Positions 9,743 to 19,414 are shown, numbered from the stretch's first letter. The stretch is 64,000 nt of DNA from an uncultured Saprospiraceae bacterium (GCA_937926205.1 CALEYL010000012.1:23422-87421), one strand, 5' to 3'. A program made the numbers and translations. Notes: generated from the sequence alone by a model not told the origin.

Positions 9743-10753
9743 TTAAAATTTAGATATTGCTTCCTCAAGTGTTTTGTCTTGACCATTTGCCATTTCTGAA
9801 GCTGTGTTTTTAAAATATTCATCAGGAGGTATTCCGGCACCTTCGTATGAAATTCCGTTTTGAAATACAGTCTTTTGTGTAACAATTGAATAGAACCATC
9901 CGTTGGCCAATTCCTTTGCAATTTTTGTTGCGATTGCTCCGTTTGTAGTGTCGCCTAAGTGAGTCACATTAGGTAGAGTCTTGAAAGCCATCACGGTTCT
10001 TTCTCCGGCACTGATGGTATAACGATCAGTTATGAGAACAATAGGTTTGTTAAAATACTCCCCAGATGGATTGATGCTCCAATCATACCAATCGGTGTAG
10101 TCATCAGGTCCTGTCCCATTTTTAGTCTTGGATCTGAACACTAGGCGTTCACGATCGGTAAATCTTCCAAATTCAGAAAAAGCATAAGTGAAATTACCTC
10201 CCTCGTTATGACGCAAATCCACAATCACACCATCGGCATTCGCAAAATAATCAAGGATTTCTTCTATTTCCAGCATGTTCTGTCCAATAGCGTCAATATG
10301 CAAATAGCCAACGTTCCCAATGAATCCATACGTGTTCAACCCGTAGCCGTTTTCCAGAAATTGGTTGTTCAAATAGGCGGACTTTATAAGATTTAAATCA
10401 AAAAGGTTATCGTCAATTTTTTGATCAATTATAATGTTGGAATAGTATACGTCTGCATTCGGTGTTGTAAGTGAGACGTGTCCGTCATTTAAAGTACGTA
10501 GTAAAGACTTGAAAACTACTAGTAATTCTTCTTCAGTTGTTGATGAATTGACCATCGGTCTGAATATCTGATATTGTGCATCCCAATCAACACCCCGTTC
10601 TTCGAAAGGAGCGTAGTCTGTTTTAAATGTAGTCCACAGGTCCTCAAACAGAGATTCGGGATTGTTTTTAGGCTCTGGTTCAAAAAAAACTTTCTCACAG
10701 CCGGTAAGAAAAAGAAATGTAAATACTAAAAATATAATTGAGTAATTTTTCAT
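9743..10753 (-). CDS. S41 family (tail-specific/tricorn-type) peptidase, lipoprotein
   Basis: The 336-residue protein has a lipoprotein signal (IIFLVFTFLFLTGC, lipid-modified Cys at residue 19). A helical N-terminal part (LWTTFKTDYAPF, DGHVSL) is typical of this family. The S41 catalytic region has GVIVDLRHNEGGN and ITDRYTISAGE, in which the Ser of TISAGE is the expected nucleophile. I see no clear PDZ domain, so it is the short, interphotoreceptor-retinoid-binding-protein-like form. It probably degrades peptides in the periplasm or on the outer membrane. It follows the 273-residue gene after only 4 bases, so the two form an operon, and an attC-like repeat comes right after its stop. Confidence 0.85.
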   Translation of the reverse strand: MKNYSIIFLVFTFLFLTGCEKVFFEPEPKNNPESLFEDLWTTFKTDYAPFEERGVDWDAQYQIFRPMVNSSTTEEELLVVFKSLLRTLNDGHVSLTTPNADVYYSNIIIDQKIDDNLFDLNLIKSAYLNNQFLENGYGLNTYGFIGNVGYLHIDAIGQNMLEIEEILDYFANADGVIVDLRHNEGGNFTYAFSEFGRFTDRERLVFRSKTKNGTGPDDYTDWYDWSINPSGEYFNKPIVLITDRYTISAGERTVMAFKTLPNVTHLGDTTNGAIATKIAKELANGWFYSIVTQKTVFQNGISYEGAGIPPDEYFKNTASEMANGQDKTLEEAISKF

Positions 10754-10757
10754 GATC

Positions 10758-11579
10758 TTAAAATTTTATTTTTCCTTCAAGAAAGAAAATATTTTCAAAT
10801 TGAGTGAATTTAGTTGGTTGCTGGTTCAAATTCATGGAATAATAATAACATAAACCAACATCATACTTTTTATTTATGATATAACTATAATGAATATTTA
10901 AATCAACTCTTTGCGCGTTACCCCATGAACGAAGTTCTCCGGCTGCAATGCGATTGCCAAATTCTTTAATTCCCTTATGCGAATAAAATATATGATGGTA
11001 GGAATCATTTTCAGTAAGATATGGATTACGGTAAACGTAGGAAAATACTGGGATGGAAATACTAGATCGGAGATAGTGGTTGCTATTCAATTGGTAATGT
11101 ATCAAACCCCACACGTCCATTCCGAATGAAATCATCATGGGTGATGGACCTGATTCACCGAAATAATAGTCAGAGGCGTAAATAAAATTTCTTGATTTAC
11201 CACCTGCTGCAAAAGACCAGTTCTTTTTAATTATCCATTTTTTTCCTATAGAATAATCAATATCGATCATTTTGAAGCTATGTGGAATTGTACTTGATGT
11301 ACCATTGTAGAATGATGTGAATTCATAAGATTCTGTAGGTTTCGGAGAATACAAGCTGAATTTTAAAGTTACCTGGTGATAAAGCTTTTTTGAACGTTCG
11401 TAGTTCAACCGGACATTAACGGGAGACCAGTCTTTATGAATAAAAGGTGAAACTGTCAAATCCTGTCGCATAATATTTCCAATTCCCCAGCTAAGTTGGA
11501 TTGAATTGCGTGTTGAATCCTGCGCAATAGATTCAGCAACAGTTACCAATAAAAAAATGTAAATAATACTTCGTTTCAT
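10758..11579 (-). CDS. Exported protein of unknown function, probable outer-membrane barrel
   Basis: The 273 residues begin with a signal peptide (MKRSIIYIFLLVTVAESIAQ). The mature part alternates aromatic and polar residues in many short strands (for example LTVSPFIHKDWSPVNVRLNY, YDVGLCYYYSMNLN) and ends in a hydrophobic strand with a terminal F (FFLEGKIKF), as outer-membrane beta-barrels do. I recognise no named family. It is the first gene of a pair with the S41 lipoprotein peptidase, 4 bases downstream. Confidence 0.65.
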   Translation of the reverse strand: MKRSIIYIFLLVTVAESIAQDSTRNSIQLSWGIGNIMRQDLTVSPFIHKDWSPVNVRLNYERSKKLYHQVTLKFSLYSPKPTESYEFTSFYNGTSSTIPHSFKMIDIDYSIGKKWIIKKNWSFAAGGKSRNFIYASDYYFGESGPSPMMISFGMDVWGLIHYQLNSNHYLRSSISIPVFSYVYRNPYLTENDSYHHIFYSHKGIKEFGNRIAAGELRSWGNAQRVDLNIHYSYIINKKYDVGLCYYYSMNLNQQPTKFTQFENIFFLEGKIKF

Positions 11580-11671
11580 TTTTGCCTTATTTAATAATTA
11601 GCTATAACTCGTTTATAACCGCTACTACATAGCGCATAGCTATCCAATTTCAATGTGCTAACCGAATATTA

Positions 11672-11833
11672 AGAGCTTGTTCGGAAATCCATCAATCGGC
11701 TGCAATCGGCAAATTTTCTACTGCTCTGCGTTGGCTTTCTTCGTCGTAGCTGCCGGCTACGCCTGTGAAAGCCGCCTTGTTCAGCACAAAATTTGCTCGC
11801 TTTCGTACGATCATGAATTCCCGAACAAGCTCT
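11672..11833. mobile_element. MITE-like fold-back element, copy A (162 bp)
   Basis: The ends are inverted: AGAGCTTGTTCGG at the left, CCGAACAAGCTCT at the right, with similarity reaching ~23 bp. The interior also folds back (GCAAATTTTCTAC against GCACAAAATTTGC). It has no coding capacity. Copy B at 13930-14133 is nearly the same with an insertion. I see no convincing target-site duplication. Confidence 0.75.
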
Positions 11834-11949
11834 AAGTAGCGGCTAGCTAACGACACAATAAAGATCATCTTTTTTCATAAAGAACCAAAAGGCGAGGCGA
11901 TTTTTGAATGCAGTATAGAAGTGGCATAGCCATCCCTGTCTCGTCGGCC

Positions 11950-12033
11950 CGCCTACCGGTGGTCAGGCAGGCAGGCGAGAAATCTTTGTCATTCGTGTCA
12001 TCCCTGGCGGCCGTCAGGGATGACACGAATGAC
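11950..12033. repeat. Degenerate dispersed palindrome plus a perfect 19-bp inverted repeat
   Basis: A degenerate copy of the GCCTGCC/GGCAGGC palindrome (11950-11977) is followed by a hairpin. Its 19-base arms (GTCATTCGTGTCATCCCTG at 11988-12006 and its complement at 12015-12033) are perfect and separated by 8 bases. The rest of 11580-12288, outside this and the MITE, shows no gene. Confidence 0.65.
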
Positions 12034-12288
12034 TCGGAATACACGGACAAAAAACTATAGAATATGGTGTTTCAGACAGCAATCGGTTCAACTACCTGTG
12101 TCAACAATCTATGATTTTTATGCCAACCCAGCTTTTGTGCCTATCTTTCCTTCCTGAATGCCAATCAATAGGCACTACAAATGACTGAACCGGCGCGGTC
12201 AGCTGATGATGACCTGCAAACGACAGATGACTTTGTACCGTTCCAAATCATCATGCACAGAATGATTGACAAACAAGCAACCCATAAG

Positions 12289-13833
12289 ATGACTCATCGG
12301 ACTTCCCTCCTTGCTTTGCTGTTGCTGGTCTGCCATGGTCTGATGGCACAACAGCATGAACTTACCATTCTTTACACCAACGACCTCCATGCCCATTTCG
12401 ACCCGCATACTGTGCGATGGGTGAGCGAAGACCGTAAGGTTGGGGGTTTTGCCAATGTCGCCACGCTGGTGAAAAAGGAAAAAAAGGCCAACCCCAACAC
12501 GCTCTATTTCGACGCAGGGGATTATTTTACAGGGCCATATATCAGTTCACTGACCCAGGGCGAAGCGGTGATTGATGTGATGAACACGATGAGCATTGAT
12601 GCCGCCTGTATTGGCAACCACGAGTTTGACCATGGCTGGAAGAATGCCCTGGTGCAATTGAAAAAGGCGAAGTTCCCCATTCTGAACGGCAATATCTTTT
12701 TCAAAGATTCCGGCAAACCCTTTTGGGATAAGCCCTATTTGATCATTGAAAAAAACGGTGTCCGCATCGGCGTGATCGGCCTGCACGGAAGGTTTGCGTT
12801 TTATGATACCACCTCCGATGAGATGGTTCAGGGCATTGATACCCGTGATGAGGAGGTTTATCTGAAACAATACATCAGCGAGCTGGAAGGCAAGGCAGAT
12901 CTCATCGTTTTGTTGATCCACGAAGGTATTCCCGGGAGGCAGTCCACCACGGGCAGCACCGATGTGGCCCGCAACCTGCAAAAAGACATTGACCTGGCCG
13001 CCAGGGTGAATGGCCTCGATATCATTGTAACGGGCCATGCCCACCAGGGCACGCCGGAGGCTTTGATTTCCAATGGCGTCCTCATTGTTTCCACCGATGC
13101 CTATACCATAGAGTTGGGAAAACTGACCATCACCTACGATAAGCAGTTGGACAAGATCACCAGCCATAAAAATGAACTGCAGTATGTGTTCGAAGACGAG
13201 ATACCCGACCTCCCCCGCACACAGCGGCGTGTCAATAAATGGAAACGCCGCTTGTCAAAGATCACCGGGGAAAAACTGTGCAGCATTCCCGAGCCGCTCA
13301 CGCGCTCTTATGGGGAGGAGTCGCTATTGGGAAACATGGTGGCCGATGCCATGCTGCAAAAATACCCCGATGCCGACCTTGTCGTGACCAACAGTGGCGG
13401 CCTGCGGCAGGATGTGGAGGCTGGTGATGTGACAGTGGGCGACCTGATCTCGGCTTTCCCATTCCCCAACACCATCGTCTGGCTGGAGATGAAAGGTAAA
13501 GACCTTCGCCAGCTTTTCGAGCATGGGGCTGGCTTGACAAATGGCATATTACAGGTTTCCAAAGGGGTAGAGATGCACTACGACGCTTCGCTACCCCCTG
13601 GCAGCCGCATGGTGAAATGCGTAATCAACGGTGATCCATTGGACGACAAAAAAACTTACCGGGTTTTGACCAGCAATTTTCTGGCTGACGGTGGCGATGG
13701 CTTTGTGTTTAGAAACGCCCTTTCCAGAAAGAACACGCAAATAGAAATGATTCAGGCGATGAGCGATTATATGAGATCGTTTGAAGTGTATTATCCAAAA
13801 CTGGAGGGCAGGGTGGTCAAGGTGAATGAATGA
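12289..13833 (+). CDS. 5'-nucleotidase / 2',3'-cyclic phosphodiesterase family protein (UshA-like)
   Basis: A secreted or periplasmic metallophosphoesterase that removes phosphate from nucleotides outside the cytoplasm. I start at the ATG at 12289, which gives a signal peptide (MTHRTSLLALLLLVCHGLMAQ); earlier in-frame ATGs would put 36 polar residues in front. The metallophosphoesterase domain has TNDLHAHFDP (D32, H34), DAGDYFTG, GNHEFDHG and GHAHQG, which carry the two-metal ligands. The C-terminal 5'-nucleotidase substrate domain has NMVADAMLQ, VTNSGGLRQD and FPFPNTIVWLEMKG. At ~514 residues it is the usual length. The gene is bracketed by two MITE-like elements in the same orientation. Confidence 0.9.
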   Translation: MTHRTSLLALLLLVCHGLMAQQHELTILYTNDLHAHFDPHTVRWVSEDRKVGGFANVATLVKKEKKANPNTLYFDAGDYFTGPYISSLTQGEAVIDVMNTMSIDAACIGNHEFDHGWKNALVQLKKAKFPILNGNIFFKDSGKPFWDKPYLIIEKNGVRIGVIGLHGRFAFYDTTSDEMVQGIDTRDEEVYLKQYISELEGKADLIVLLIHEGIPGRQSTTGSTDVARNLQKDIDLAARVNGLDIIVTGHAHQGTPEALISNGVLIVSTDAYTIELGKLTITYDKQLDKITSHKNELQYVFEDEIPDLPRTQRRVNKWKRRLSKITGEKLCSIPEPLTRSYGEESLLGNMVADAMLQKYPDADLVVTNSGGLRQDVEAGDVTVGDLISAFPFPNTIVWLEMKGKDLRQLFEHGAGLTNGILQVSKGVEMHYDASLPPGSRMVKCVINGDPLDDKKTYRVLTSNFLADGGDGFVFRNALSRKNTQIEMIQAMSDYMRSFEVYYPKLEGRVVKVNE

Positions 13834-13929
13834 CTTTTGCAAGGGTTGAGGGGGTGTAATGCCTTTTCTGCCTGCCCGCGCCCAAGCTGAATCTTTAAAG
13901 ACGGCAGCTTATTTTATGTAACGATGTTC

Positions 13930-14133
13930 AGAGCTTGTTCGGGAGTCCATCAATCGGCTGCAATCGGCAAATTTTCTACTGCACTGCGTTGGCTTTTTGA
14001 CTACGTCGAATCTTCGATTTAGCTTCGCTGAACTTACGTTTCGCCGTAGCTGCCGGCTACGTCTGTGAAAGCCGCCTTGTTCAGCACAAAATTTGCTCGC
14101 TTTCGTACGATCATGAATTCCCGAACAAGCTCT
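13930..14133. mobile_element. MITE-like fold-back element, copy B (204 bp)
   Basis: It has the same terminal repeats and interior as copy A, plus about 42 extra bases in the centre (around 13999-14045). The two copies flank the 5'-nucleotidase gene in direct orientation, 2.1 kb apart. The remaining part of the gap 13834-14202 is featureless. Confidence 0.75.
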
Positions 14134-14202
14134 CAGACATCCTTTTTTTCCGGATAAGCCCGGCTGCGGGCAAATTGCCGTTCATAAAAAACACGATTTA
14201 AG

Positions 14203-15021
14203 ATGATTCCTCAGTACTATATACCATCAAAACTTCCCGGAATAGTCGATGTCATCCATGAACAAAAGTCCTTTGATTCCGGGAAATGGAAATTTTTACC
14301 GGACGGTAAGATCGAGCTCATGTTCCGCATAGGGAGTGGCTCCGGAATGCAAATAACGAATTCAAGAATTACGGATAAAAACGAAAGCCCGGGGGAAGGT
14401 TTCTGTTTTTTGGCTGGTTTTTGCACAAAACCTGTCCAGATATCATTCGAAAGGATGCATTTCATCAGCATTCAAATGACCCCTTTGGCGCTGAAATCTT
14501 TATTTGGAATTCCTGCTTACGAGCTGAGAGATTTTGCCATTGCCGGAGACCTTCTCGATCTGAATCTTAATGAAATTGAGGATAAGATCAACAAACTGCC
14601 TGATTTCATGAGCAGAGCGAAATGGCTGGAAGCTCATCTGGTTTCAAAAGTCAAAGAATCACCAGCCTTAAACGTAGCATTGGGCATTCTGAATCTTACC
14701 AAAAAGCTATCGCAGAATAATTTTACCTATCCTGTCAAAAAGGTAGACGCGTTTCTAGGTTATTCTAAAACACAAAGCAATCGGATCTTCAATGAATGGC
14801 TTGGTCTTTCGACGCTAAAATACCAGCGCATGATGCAGTTTACCCAATCCATCCACCACATTCATTCCTCTGAAGCATCAGAATCCCTCACCGACCTCGG
14901 TCTTCGACTTGGTTATTACGATCAGGCACATTTTATCCGGTCATTTAAGGAGTTTGCCGAAATAACCCCGGGGAAGTATAAGAAAATTATGACCCAAATC
15001 CCCGGGCAATTGATCCTGTGA
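14203..15021 (+). CDS. AraC family transcriptional regulator
   Basis: The 272-residue protein has an N-terminal sensor domain (residues 1-130: PDGKIELMFRIG, FLAGFCTKPVQI) of the cupin-like type seen in many Bacteroidota AraC regulators. The C-terminal double helix-turn-helix has the second HTH clear in SLTDLGLRLGYYDQ-HFIRSFKEF and the typical closing TPGKYKK. It should bind DNA and respond to an unknown small ligand. The 212-residue membrane protein gene starts 79 bases downstream on the same strand and is the obvious candidate target. Confidence 0.85.
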   Translation: MIPQYYIPSKLPGIVDVIHEQKSFDSGKWKFLPDGKIELMFRIGSGSGMQITNSRITDKNESPGEGFCFLAGFCTKPVQISFERMHFISIQMTPLALKSLFGIPAYELRDFAIAGDLLDLNLNEIEDKINKLPDFMSRAKWLEAHLVSKVKESPALNVALGILNLTKKLSQNNFTYPVKKVDAFLGYSKTQSNRIFNEWLGLSTLKYQRMMQFTQSIHHIHSSEASESLTDLGLRLGYYDQAHFIRSFKEFAEITPGKYKKIMTQIPGQLIL

Positions 15022-15100
15022 TGGAACGTTTGTACAATTTTTTAAAGCGCATGCGCCCTAATCTTGCTTTAAAATTTTGTGACTGCTAAACTTCCTCATC

Positions 15101-15739
15101 ATGCAAAGGATTGATTCATTGATTACCCGGGTGAATATTTATGCCCATTTTATCGGCCCCGTTCTGTACTTGATTGCAATTGCCATGTACATAGCGGGAG
15201 TTGGACTGAATTCAGACGGATTTTCAAGTTATGTAGAAGGCGTATTTGGGGTGTACGCCATGATGTTTTTTGTTTTAATCCATTTGACCAGTGCAAAACT
15301 GATTGGGCAGGAAAGACCTAAATTCGGTATATTCTTATATTTATTTGGCCTCCTTGGAGCCTGCGGGGGCGTTTTTGCCACGGGCTACAGGGTGGTCATC
15401 GGTTCTTTGGATAAAAGCGGCATGCCTGCTGAAACCATGGCAAGGTATATGACGGAGCGGGAAACCCATTGGGAAATGTTGGTTATGGCGCCTGCCACCA
15501 TTGCTGTTCCTCTGGTAACCATTTTGATAGGTGTCGGAGTTATGATGCTCAAATCACGCCCCGTAAAACGGTACGTCGGACCTGTACTTATCGTTGGCGG
15601 CATTGCTTTTTTAATCGCGCAGGGCACTGAGACTTATTGGGGGCTTCATTATTTTTATCCCATAGCCGGCTTGTGCTGGCTCATAGCTTATGGTTCGATG
15701 GGAAATTCCTATTTAAACAATTTAAAATCAAAAGAATAA
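15101..15739 (+). CDS. Polytopic membrane protein of unknown function
   Basis: The 212 residues contain about six predicted membrane segments: around 16-36, 47-65, 76-98, 126-150, 158-174 and 181-195. Charged loops lie between them (LIGQERPKFG, MTERETHWE). I do not recognise a family. The gene follows the AraC gene on the same strand. Confidence 0.7.
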   Translation: MQRIDSLITRVNIYAHFIGPVLYLIAIAMYIAGVGLNSDGFSSYVEGVFGVYAMMFFVLIHLTSAKLIGQERPKFGIFLYLFGLLGACGGVFATGYRVVIGSLDKSGMPAETMARYMTERETHWEMLVMAPATIAVPLVTILIGVGVMMLKSRPVKRYVGPVLIVGGIAFLIAQGTETYWGLHYFYPIAGLCWLIAYGSMGNSYLNNLKSKE

Positions 15740-15830
15740 TGCGGTGGACATGTTGATTGGATATTTTGCGGAGGGGAATGAAGAGAAAAGTTGCTTGTCG
15801 ATATGGGGGCAACAGATGGTTAAATTATAG

Positions 15831-15861
15831 TTTGCAAAGTTTAGGACTTCTATTATCTTGC
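15831..15861 (+). promoter_or_regulatory. Candidate Bacteroidota promoter for the lipoprotein gene
   Basis: TTTG is followed after 19 bases by TATCTTGC. The whole stretch (TTTGCAAAGTTTA, ACTTCTATTATCTTGC) is nearly the same as the candidate at 5253-5284. Confidence 0.5.
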
Positions 15862-15909
15862 AGGAGCAAATTGTACCTGCAATGACCACAATGAAAAGAG
15901 ATGAAATGA

Positions 15910-15952
15910 CAATGCCCCTGCTTTTTGGCGGTCGCCGGAAGCAGGGGCATTG
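15910..15952 (+). other. Strong hairpin in the leader of the lipoprotein gene
   Basis: The 14-base arms CAATGCCCCTGCTT and AAGCAGGGGCATTG pair perfectly, and GGCG/CGCC inside extends the structure. No T-run follows, so it is more likely a leader or regulatory structure than a terminator. It lies between the candidate promoter and the start codon at 16029. Confidence 0.55.
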
Positions 15953-16028
15953 CGGCTTCTGCATACAGGCACAATGCATCGTTCAATATCCCCGTGTTTA
16001 CTTAAACTAAAAAATAAAAACCGCTAAC

Positions 16029-16592
16029 ATGAAAAATGGAAATTCGATTTCAATCCTGCCTCTTTTGTTGGTATTAGCTGTTGCTTGTCAGCCATCTTCA
16101 GACAATAAAGATCCCCAAAATGTAAAACCGATGTTTGACGAAGTGGCAGAAACAGCAGCCATTATGAACGTCATTGAGGGCGAAACCAAGTGCTTTTTTG
16201 ATGGGAACTATGAATGCTGGGCAAAGTACTGGAGTCACCAAAACTACGCCATGCAAGCATGGAATAACAGCGACGGCTCAGCAGACGCAGCAGTTGGCTG
16301 GGAAAAAATTAATTCACAAGGCAAAAATTGGATTGAAACATACTATAAGAATGGAAAAAATATCATCCACCCAGTCGTGAAGAGAGAAAAGCCTTTAGTG
16401 AAGTTTTTTAATGAGAAAACGGCCTATTTGATTTGGAAACAATACAATGCTGATGCAGAAAAAACAACTTTCAGAACAAGCCAGGAAACAAGGATAATGG
16501 AAAAAGAAGAAGATGGATGGAAAATTGTAAATGTTTCCGCTTTTTGGGACACTGAAACAAAAATACCGTTTGACAGCCTTAAAATAAATTAA
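16029..16592 (+). CDS. Lipoprotein with SnoaL/NTF2-like fold
   Basis: The 187-residue protein has a lipoprotein signal (LPLLLVLAVAC). The mature part looks like a small NTF2/SnoaL-type domain: an N-terminal helix (AAIMNVIEGETKCFFDGNYE) ending in a W-x-x-YW stretch, then strands including RIMEKEEDGWKIVNVSAFW at the end. Such domains are often ligand-binding or accessory; no catalytic role can be assigned. The leader has a promoter candidate and a strong hairpin. A truncated copy of the 22608-23216 gene follows 18 bases after its stop. Confidence 0.75.
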   Translation: MKNGNSISILPLLLVLAVACQPSSDNKDPQNVKPMFDEVAETAAIMNVIEGETKCFFDGNYECWAKYWSHQNYAMQAWNNSDGSADAAVGWEKINSQGKNWIETYYKNGKNIIHPVVKREKPLVKFFNEKTAYLIWKQYNADAEKTTFRTSQETRIMEKEEDGWKIVNVSAFWDTETKIPFDSLKIN

Positions 16593-16610
16593 AAGATTCA
16601 TCTAACACTG

Positions 16611-16894
16611 TCAGCGAAGAATCAAAAACCAAACCTTTGCTTCTGGATTTGGGAGGATCAGCAATCATTATAGCATGTACATGGGTTTTTAGAGGGATGG
16701 GCCTTGATGCCCATAACGGGGGACATTATGTCGCTACAGGAAGAAGGAGAGGCATAGGACAATTATTGGCAGATGCCGTTGAGGCCATTGGCCTGACCGG
16801 AGTTACCTTAATCGGGGTTTTGGGCTTAATTATCATGATTTACATTACTTATAAAAGGTATAATAACCCTGCACTAGAGGTTAAGTACAGTTAA
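16611..16894 (+). pseudogene. 5'-truncated duplicate of the membrane protein gene at 22608-23216
   Basis: Homology to the intact gene begins abruptly at GTCAGCGAAGAATCAAAAAC (16611) and runs to a shared C-terminus (YITYKRYNNPA-E-KYS). The first ~110 codons of the full-length paralogue are missing and there is no ATG at the break; only a TTG at 16637 could start it. What remains still encodes two membrane segments separated by HYVATGR-RGIGQLLA. It may be a dead fragment or, less likely, a short translated membrane peptide. Confidence 0.75.
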
Positions 16895-16949
16895 GAGCTT
16901 GAAATGCAGCGGCGATAATTGGGCTTCCATTACCTAAAATAAAATTGGG

Positions 16950-17351
16950 ATGAAACGAAAATGTATAAACCCGGATACTTTATTTGATTCAAGACAATAT
17001 GGGTTTTCCCAGGTTGTTGTGGCGGATCCGGGGAAAATGGTCTTTATTTCAGGGCAGGTTGCATGGGATGAAAATTTAAATATTGTCGGTGAAAATGATC
17101 TTGCCAGGCAAACTGAAAAATCAATTGAAAACCTGAAAATTGCAGTGGAATCCGCAGGGGGTACTTTAGAAAATATTGTCATGCTAAGAATTTATAAGGT
17201 AAACTACCAAAGAGGCGACGGATCAGTCATCAGCCAGGTTTTAAGAGATAACTTTGGAACCCATAATCCGCCATCAAGTACCTGGATAGATGTAAAAGGA
17301 TTGGCAAACGAAGCATTTATGATAGAAATAGAAGCACAGGCAATTATTTAG
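16950..17351 (+). CDS. RidA family protein (YjgF/YER057c/UK114)
   Basis: The 133-residue length is right for the family. Typical elements are FSQVVVADPGKMVFISGQVAWD at the N-terminus, RQTEKSIENLKIAVESAGG in the middle and PPSSTWIDVKGLA near the end. Canonical RidA hydrolyses reactive enamine/imine intermediates released by PLP enzymes. The catalytic Arg of that group lies in a different context (usually R-PAR-) and here I see PPSSTW instead, so this is probably a divergent, non-canonical member. It stands alone on its strand between the truncated duplicate and the AraC gene. Confidence 0.85.
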   Translation: MKRKCINPDTLFDSRQYGFSQVVVADPGKMVFISGQVAWDENLNIVGENDLARQTEKSIENLKIAVESAGGTLENIVMLRIYKVNYQRGDGSVISQVLRDNFGTHNPPSSTWIDVKGLANEAFMIEIEAQAII

Positions 17352-17573
17352 GATCTGATAAATAGAGTGGGCGCTGCGATCGAGCGATTTCGGCGCTAAG
17401 GGACTTCATCGCGGAGTGGTTAAGCGACGGAATTCGGTAAAAGAATATTCTCTTTAAAGATTAACGTACCCATAAATATTTTCCTAAAAATTCAAATGAA
17501 CCCTATCTGGTGTTTGCTTCTTTCATTGGACCCGAGTATTTTGCGTCGCTAATTATTTGTAATCTAAGCCGGC

Positions 17574-18449
17574 ATGAAAAAAATTCCTGTAAGGCAGCTC
17601 AATGTGTCTCAGAAGGAACACCCATCTTCGGAAGGTTTTAAAATCCGGAAAGTAGAAGACATTGCTTCGCTTGATGCAGAAAAAAAGATTGTCCAGCACT
17701 TGCACCGGCATGATTTCTTTTTCATTCTGGCATTAGAGGAGGGAAAGGGCTTGCACGAAATAGATTTTGTACCGTATACCGTTCTGGACCATTCCATTTT
17801 TCTAATGCGCCCCGGCCAGGCTCATAAACTTGATTTAGAAGTAGGATGTACCGGGTTTCTGTTGGAATTTGATCCCCAATTTTACCGCCCCGACAATAAA
17901 CTTTCAAGCCAGCGATTACGAAGGGCAAGCAATAAAAAATACTGCAAATTAGAAATGGCCAGGTTCAACAGATTGCAGGCCCTGCTTGGCGCCATGTTTG
18001 AAGAATTTACCAATAAGGAAGAAGGTTACCTGGATGTTATCAAAGCAAGCCTGGATATTTTCTTTATTGAGTTTATCAGACAAAGCCCTAACCCGAAAGC
18101 AGCATCATCAACAACCACAAATCCTTATACACAGGAACGCTTTGAGGAGTTTCTGGAGTTGCTGGAAAAAAACATCGCCACACATAAACAGGTATCCCGT
18201 TACAGCAATCTGATGAACCTGTCGCCCTACCAGCTGAATGAAATCACCAAATCTTCCATTGCCAAAACGGCTTCTGAACTAATCAATGATCAAATACTTC
18301 TGGAGGCCAAAAGATACCTGCTGGCCACCTCCAATCAGGTAAAAGACATCGCCGATCACCTTGGATATGAAGACGTCTCCTATTTTATCCGTTTCTTTAA
18401 AAAGCATACCGGACATTCCCCGGAAGCATTCAGACTTCATTTCAAATAA
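17574..18449 (+). CDS. AraC family transcriptional regulator, cupin type
   Basis: The 291-residue protein has an N-terminal cupin (HLHRHDFFFILALEEGKGLHEIDF, FLMRPGQAHKL) that would bind a small ligand. The C-terminal AraC DNA-binding domain has one HTH around LMNLSPYQLNEITKSSI and the second at VKDIADHLGYED-YFIRFFKKHTGHSPE. It converges with the MDR oxidoreductase gene (12 bases between stops). Its targets may include nearby genes such as the oxidoreductase or the 20.2-22.4 kb group. Confidence 0.88.
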   Translation: MKKIPVRQLNVSQKEHPSSEGFKIRKVEDIASLDAEKKIVQHLHRHDFFFILALEEGKGLHEIDFVPYTVLDHSIFLMRPGQAHKLDLEVGCTGFLLEFDPQFYRPDNKLSSQRLRRASNKKYCKLEMARFNRLQALLGAMFEEFTNKEEGYLDVIKASLDIFFIEFIRQSPNPKAASSTTTNPYTQERFEEFLELLEKNIATHKQVSRYSNLMNLSPYQLNEITKSSIAKTASELINDQILLEAKRYLLATSNQVKDIADHLGYEDVSYFIRFFKKHTGHSPEAFRLHFK

Positions 18450-18461
18450 TGCGATGGTCGC

Positions 18462-19361
18462 CTAATTGGCTATCACCCTGATGACGACATTCCCTTTTTT
18501 TCTGAATGATTCTGAATAAGCATGCGCTTCCCGGATTTGTTCAAGCGTATAAGTCCTGTCTATTACGGAAATGAGTTTACCGGACTCGATGAGTTCTTTC
18601 AAAAACAACAAATCACCGGGCTTTGCTTTTGGGGAACCTGTTACCGATACGTATTTTCCTGCCGGAGTTAACAAATGGCGGCATTTGGATTTGGCGGTTT
18701 TGCCCACGGCATCGAAAATAACATCGAATCGTTGTGCTGTTTTTGTAAAATCAACTTTGGTATAATCGATAACTTCGTGAGCGCCAAGCTGCCTGACGAG
18801 GTCAAGGTTTGCGGTACTACATACCCCGGTAACCTCAGCCCCCAGTGCCTTTGCAATCTGAACGGCAAAAGTTCCTACACTGCCCGATGCACCGTACACC
18901 AGTACATGGTCTCCTTGTTTTATGCCGCTTTGTTTCAGGAACCGTAATGCCGTCAAGCCGCCAATAGGAACCGCAGCTGCTTCTTCAAAAGTCATATTCG
19001 AGGGCATTATGGCGATCAAATCATTTGCCGGGAGGCAGGTATATTCAGCATAAGCACCGAACCGGAGGCCGCATGAGGCAAAAACGGCATCACCCTTTTT
19101 AAAGGTGTCAACTTTTTTTCCAACTTCCTCAACCACCCCGGCCAGCTCAAAACCAAGAATTTTCACCCTTTTGGGTTTGAACAGTCCGTTAAAAAGCCTG
19201 GCAAGAAAAGGATCTGCTTTCCGCATGCGCCAATCTCCGGCTGTTACGGTAGTAGCGTGAATTTTTATCAGAACCTCCATGTCTTTGGGGCTGGGTTTGC
19301 TGATGTCTGTTAACTGCAGCACGTCAGGCGAACCATATTTTTCATAAATGACTGCTTTCAT
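18462..19361 (-). CDS. NAD(P)-dependent MDR oxidoreductase (quinone-reductase / zinc-free alcohol-dehydrogenase type)
   Basis: The 299-residue protein has the GroES-like N-terminal domain (VIYEKYGSPDVLQL, GDWRMRKADP, GFELAGVVEEVG) and a Rossmann domain with GASGSVG near residue 151. Its C-terminal segment (TYTLEQIREAHAY) is typical of medium-chain dehydrogenases. The structural-zinc Cys cluster is absent, as in quinone reductases. It would reduce a quinone or an enal with NADPH. The start ATG at 19361 has no Shine-Dalgarno, as is usual here. Confidence 0.9.
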   Translation of the reverse strand: MKAVIYEKYGSPDVLQLTDISKPSPKDMEVLIKIHATTVTAGDWRMRKADPFLARLFNGLFKPKRVKILGFELAGVVEEVGKKVDTFKKGDAVFASCGLRFGAYAEYTCLPANDLIAIMPSNMTFEEAAAVPIGGLTALRFLKQSGIKQGDHVLVYGASGSVGTFAVQIAKALGAEVTGVCSTANLDLVRQLGAHEVIDYTKVDFTKTAQRFDVIFDAVGKTAKSKCRHLLTPAGKYVSVTGSPKAKPGDLLFLKELIESGKLISVIDRTYTLEQIREAHAYSESFRKKGNVVIRVIAN

Positions 19362-19414
19362 TGCGCAAAGTTTTTATCATTATTTTTTATTGATTTTACC
19401 TTTAGGAAGACGCC